Source: a virus
Length of the DNA: 20,929 bases
Reading direction: 5' to 3' (one strand)
IMG/VR virus record: IMGVR_UViG_3300000882_000096
Coordinates: 1-20,929 of that record
A program made the position numbers and the translations under genes. Shown piece by piece: positions 19,259-20,929 of this stretch (position 1 is the first letter of the stretch; each line of letters opens with the position of its first letter). The notes under the pieces were generated by a model. It did not search any database, was not told the origin of the DNA, and was given only the letters and a program-made list of their open reading frames with translations.

Positions 19259-20548
19259 ATGAATGACGTAGAAAAAATTTTAAAATGGATTAGAGAAGTA
19301 AATATTAAATCTCTTCCTTACAATGTAGCTGGTGTTGGTTGGGGTCAAAAAGAAAAGAACGGCGAAAAAACAGGAGAATATGGGGTCATCTTTACGGTAC
19401 AAGAAAAGAAAGATTTAAGCCAACTAGCTCCTTCAGAAATTATTCCTAAAGAATTAGAACTGTTACTTCAAGAAGCTAAGATGGAAGTCTCTGAGACTAT
19501 AGTGGTTAAAACAGACGTAAAGATAGCTAAGGTTCACGAAAAAATCATTTCATATTGCCATCCAACTAGTAATACTATTAGTCCAGTTAGAGACCATAGA
19601 TCTCGCCAAAGAACCCTAATGGGGGGAATTGAGGCTATGACGGACTGGGGAAATTATGTAGGAACTTTAGGTCTTTTTGTACAAGACAAATCAGATGGTC
19701 AAATTGTAGCGCTTTCTAACAATCACGTCTTTGCTAATAGCCAAGTAGTAGCTAGTCTAGAAAACCCAAACGAACAAGGATTTACTACCACATTAAACAT
19801 CTCTGGGTATCAACCTACAGGGTATTGGAAAACTACTCCAGATCAAGACTATATAGGAAAGTGTAAAAGAGCCGTCTTAGTAGGAAATGAAGACTCTACT
19901 ATATTAGGTTATAGTAATGGAAATCCGGTTTTAGCAGAAACTTCTTGTGATGCGGCTATTTTGGAACTATCTGGTTATCAATTGATCGATTCGATTAATA
20001 GTCCTAATATTTTAAATTTTAATCCCCGAGCACCCTTTCCCTTTGCTACAGACTTAGAAATTGATTCTCTAGCTCCTGGAGGATCTCAACAAAAAGCTCC
20101 TATATTTAGAGCAGGAAGAACTCTAGGTCCTATTGGATATCCCGGAAATACTTTTAGTTGTAACTTATCGGTAGACGAATTGAATTGGGTTTTGGTGGGA
20201 ACTTATAGTGGATTTCTTTCTTATTTCTCTAATTGTTTTTATGTAAAAGGAGACGTGGCACCCGGAGCTGGGGGAGACTCTGGATCTGCTATGTTAGCTC
20301 TCTTTAATGCCAATAGTCCTACCTTATCAGCTTGGAAAGTTATTGGACTTCTCTTTGCAGGACCTTCAGATAACTCTTATACTGTTGGTTGTAGAATAAC
20401 CGAAATATCTAAAGCTCTTAATATTGGACCTTGGGATACTTTAATTCCTAGTATTAGTTCTCAAAGAAGTATTGTAAACCTTAAAAACAATTATTCACAA
20501 ACCATAACACTCTCTGGTAGAACATTCTATCAAGTAGGATATCAATAA
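19259..20548 (+). CDS. Trypsin-like serine protease (429 aa)
   Basis: A chymotrypsin-fold peptidase with a recognisable catalytic triad: His156 in VALSNNHVFAN, Asp231 in SCDAAILEL and Ser341 in APGAGGDSGSAM. About 120 residues precede the catalytic domain; they start with a KILKWIREVNIKS helix, then GVGWGQKEKNG and GEYGVIFTVQEKKDL, resembling the propeptide-like N-terminal part of similar bacterial proteins. After the catalytic domain a 45-residue tail ends in a beta strand (TITLSGRTFYQVGYQ). There is no signal peptide. Its position 4 nt after a cupredoxin-like structural gene and behind a late box points to a virion-associated or maturation protease; it is not the S77-type T4 prohead protease gp21. 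The substrate is unknown. Confidence 0.82.
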   Translation: MNDVEKILKWIREVNIKSLPYNVAGVGWGQKEKNGEKTGEYGVIFTVQEKKDLSQLAPSEIIPKELELLLQEAKMEVSETIVVKTDVKIAKVHEKIISYCHPTSNTISPVRDHRSRQRTLMGGIEAMTDWGNYVGTLGLFVQDKSDGQIVALSNNHVFANSQVVASLENPNEQGFTTTLNISGYQPTGYWKTTPDQDYIGKCKRAVLVGNEDSTILGYSNGNPVLAETSCDAAILELSGYQLIDSINSPNILNFNPRAPFPFATDLEIDSLAPGGSQQKAPIFRAGRTLGPIGYPGNTFSCNLSVDELNWVLVGTYSGFLSYFSNCFYVKGDVAPGAGGDSGSAMLALFNANSPTLSAWKVIGLLFAGPSDNSYTVGCRITEISKALNIGPWDTLIPSISSQRSIVNLKNNYSQTITLSGRTFYQVGYQ

Positions 20549-20598
20549 ATAAAATTATATAAACTCAACGACGGTTACACTTACAGTTTTAAAATCCT

Positions 20599-20929
20599 TT
20601 AAAGAGGAGTCACAGTCGAAGGAGATTCCCACTCAGAGGAAGGCGGAGCTTTATCAATAAAGTAAGGACCGCGAAAGTTCTTTTTGGTATAAGAAAAAAG
20701 TTGTTTCAATGCCGGACAATTCTTAGGATACTCATTATAATACCAAAAAGAGATATAAGTTCCGTTCATGTCTGATTGTTTAGGCATGATGATTCCAGAG
20801 TATTTAGTAGAAATTCTTTGTGGGTTTCCTAAAACTTCTTTAGTTCCTCCTGTCCAAAGAGAAGCATCTAATACTCGATAAGGATCCTTAGGTTCAATAA
20901 CCTTTAAAGTTCTTAAAGAAGATACTATA
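20599..20929 (-). CDS. Hypothetical protein, C-terminal part (cut by window end)
   Basis: The minus-strand frame is open to the last base of the window, so at least 110 residues are visible and the ATG at 20787 is probably internal. The visible part includes EPKDPYRVLDASLWTGGTKE, GNPQRISTKYSGIIMPKQSD, TYISFWYYNEYPKN and a proline-rich end (DKAPPSSEWESPSTVTPL). Aromatic-, Thr- and Gly-rich composition fits a virion or tail-associated protein, but no family is recognised. It is convergent with the serine protease gene, with 50 nt between the stops and no evident terminator hairpin. Confidence 0.6.
   Translation of the reverse strand, partial: IVSSLRTLKVIEPKDPYRVLDASLWTGGTKEVLGNPQRISTKYSGIIMPKQSDMNGTYISFWYYNEYPKNCPALKQLFSYTKKNFRGPYFIDKAPPSSEWESPSTVTPL

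Noticed and set aside
20544-20551. AATAAATA at the end of the protease gene
   Set aside because: No plus-strand gene follows in the window, and it overlaps the stop codon; probably chance.
1-20929. tRNA genes, CRISPR arrays, insertion sequences or an integrase/att site
   Set aside because: Looked for cloverleaf-like ends with CCA, regularly spaced repeats and terminal inverted repeats; none was seen by eye.

Overview
The window looks like part of the genome of a large, AT-rich, T4-related tailed phage (myovirus). The evidence is a gp62-like clamp-loader subunit, a gp15-like tail sheath stabiliser, a gp31/GroES-type co-chaperonin, a Seg-type GIY-YIG endonuclease, dCMP deaminase with ThyX, and repeated T4-type late-promoter boxes (NATAAATA). 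Genes are densely packed, often with ATGA overlaps. Both ends of the window cut through genes. No tRNA, rRNA, CRISPR array or insertion sequence was seen. Shine-Dalgarno sequences are almost absent, so the host may be one that relies little on them (for example Bacteroidota or some marine lineages); the host cannot be fixed from this window.

Layout. 1-2000: the tail of a protein-tyrosine-phosphatase-like gene and small unknown genes on both strands. 2051-4087: a three-gene plus-strand unit of queC, a free-standing class II glutamine amidotransferase and a GT2-like glycosyltransferase, probably for 7-deazaguanine chemistry on phage DNA. 4094-4978: a GIY-YIG endonuclease on the minus strand. 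5058-7135: an overlapping plus-strand unit of DUF366, gp62, GroES-like, an SH3-barrel-like protein and an unknown. 7145-7693: an acidic late protein.

7683-10799: a minus-strand block of small, probably early or middle genes, including dCMP deaminase and a second deaminase-fold protein. 10814-13520: a plus-strand HExxH protein, small conserved phage proteins, ThyX, and two conserved proteins of unknown role. 13543-18068: late virion genes, comprising gp15, an Ig-like/TSP3 protein, a 495-residue unknown, a tail fibre, a tail assembly chaperone and a probable tip protein. 18313-20548: a small minus-strand gene, a small membrane protein, then a cupredoxin-like virion protein followed by a trypsin-like serine protease. 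20599-20929: a minus-strand gene running off the end.

How the genes fit together: the deaminases and ThyX route dCMP to dTMP for replication; gp62 belongs to the sliding-clamp loader; the GroES-like protein would help fold the capsid protein; QueC and the amidotransferase point to a guanine hypermodification that resists restriction; the 3' half builds tail and host-recognition structures. The most striking pattern is that the late boxes sit only 5-9 nt before many start codons on both strands, which predicts leaderless or nearly leaderless late mRNAs.
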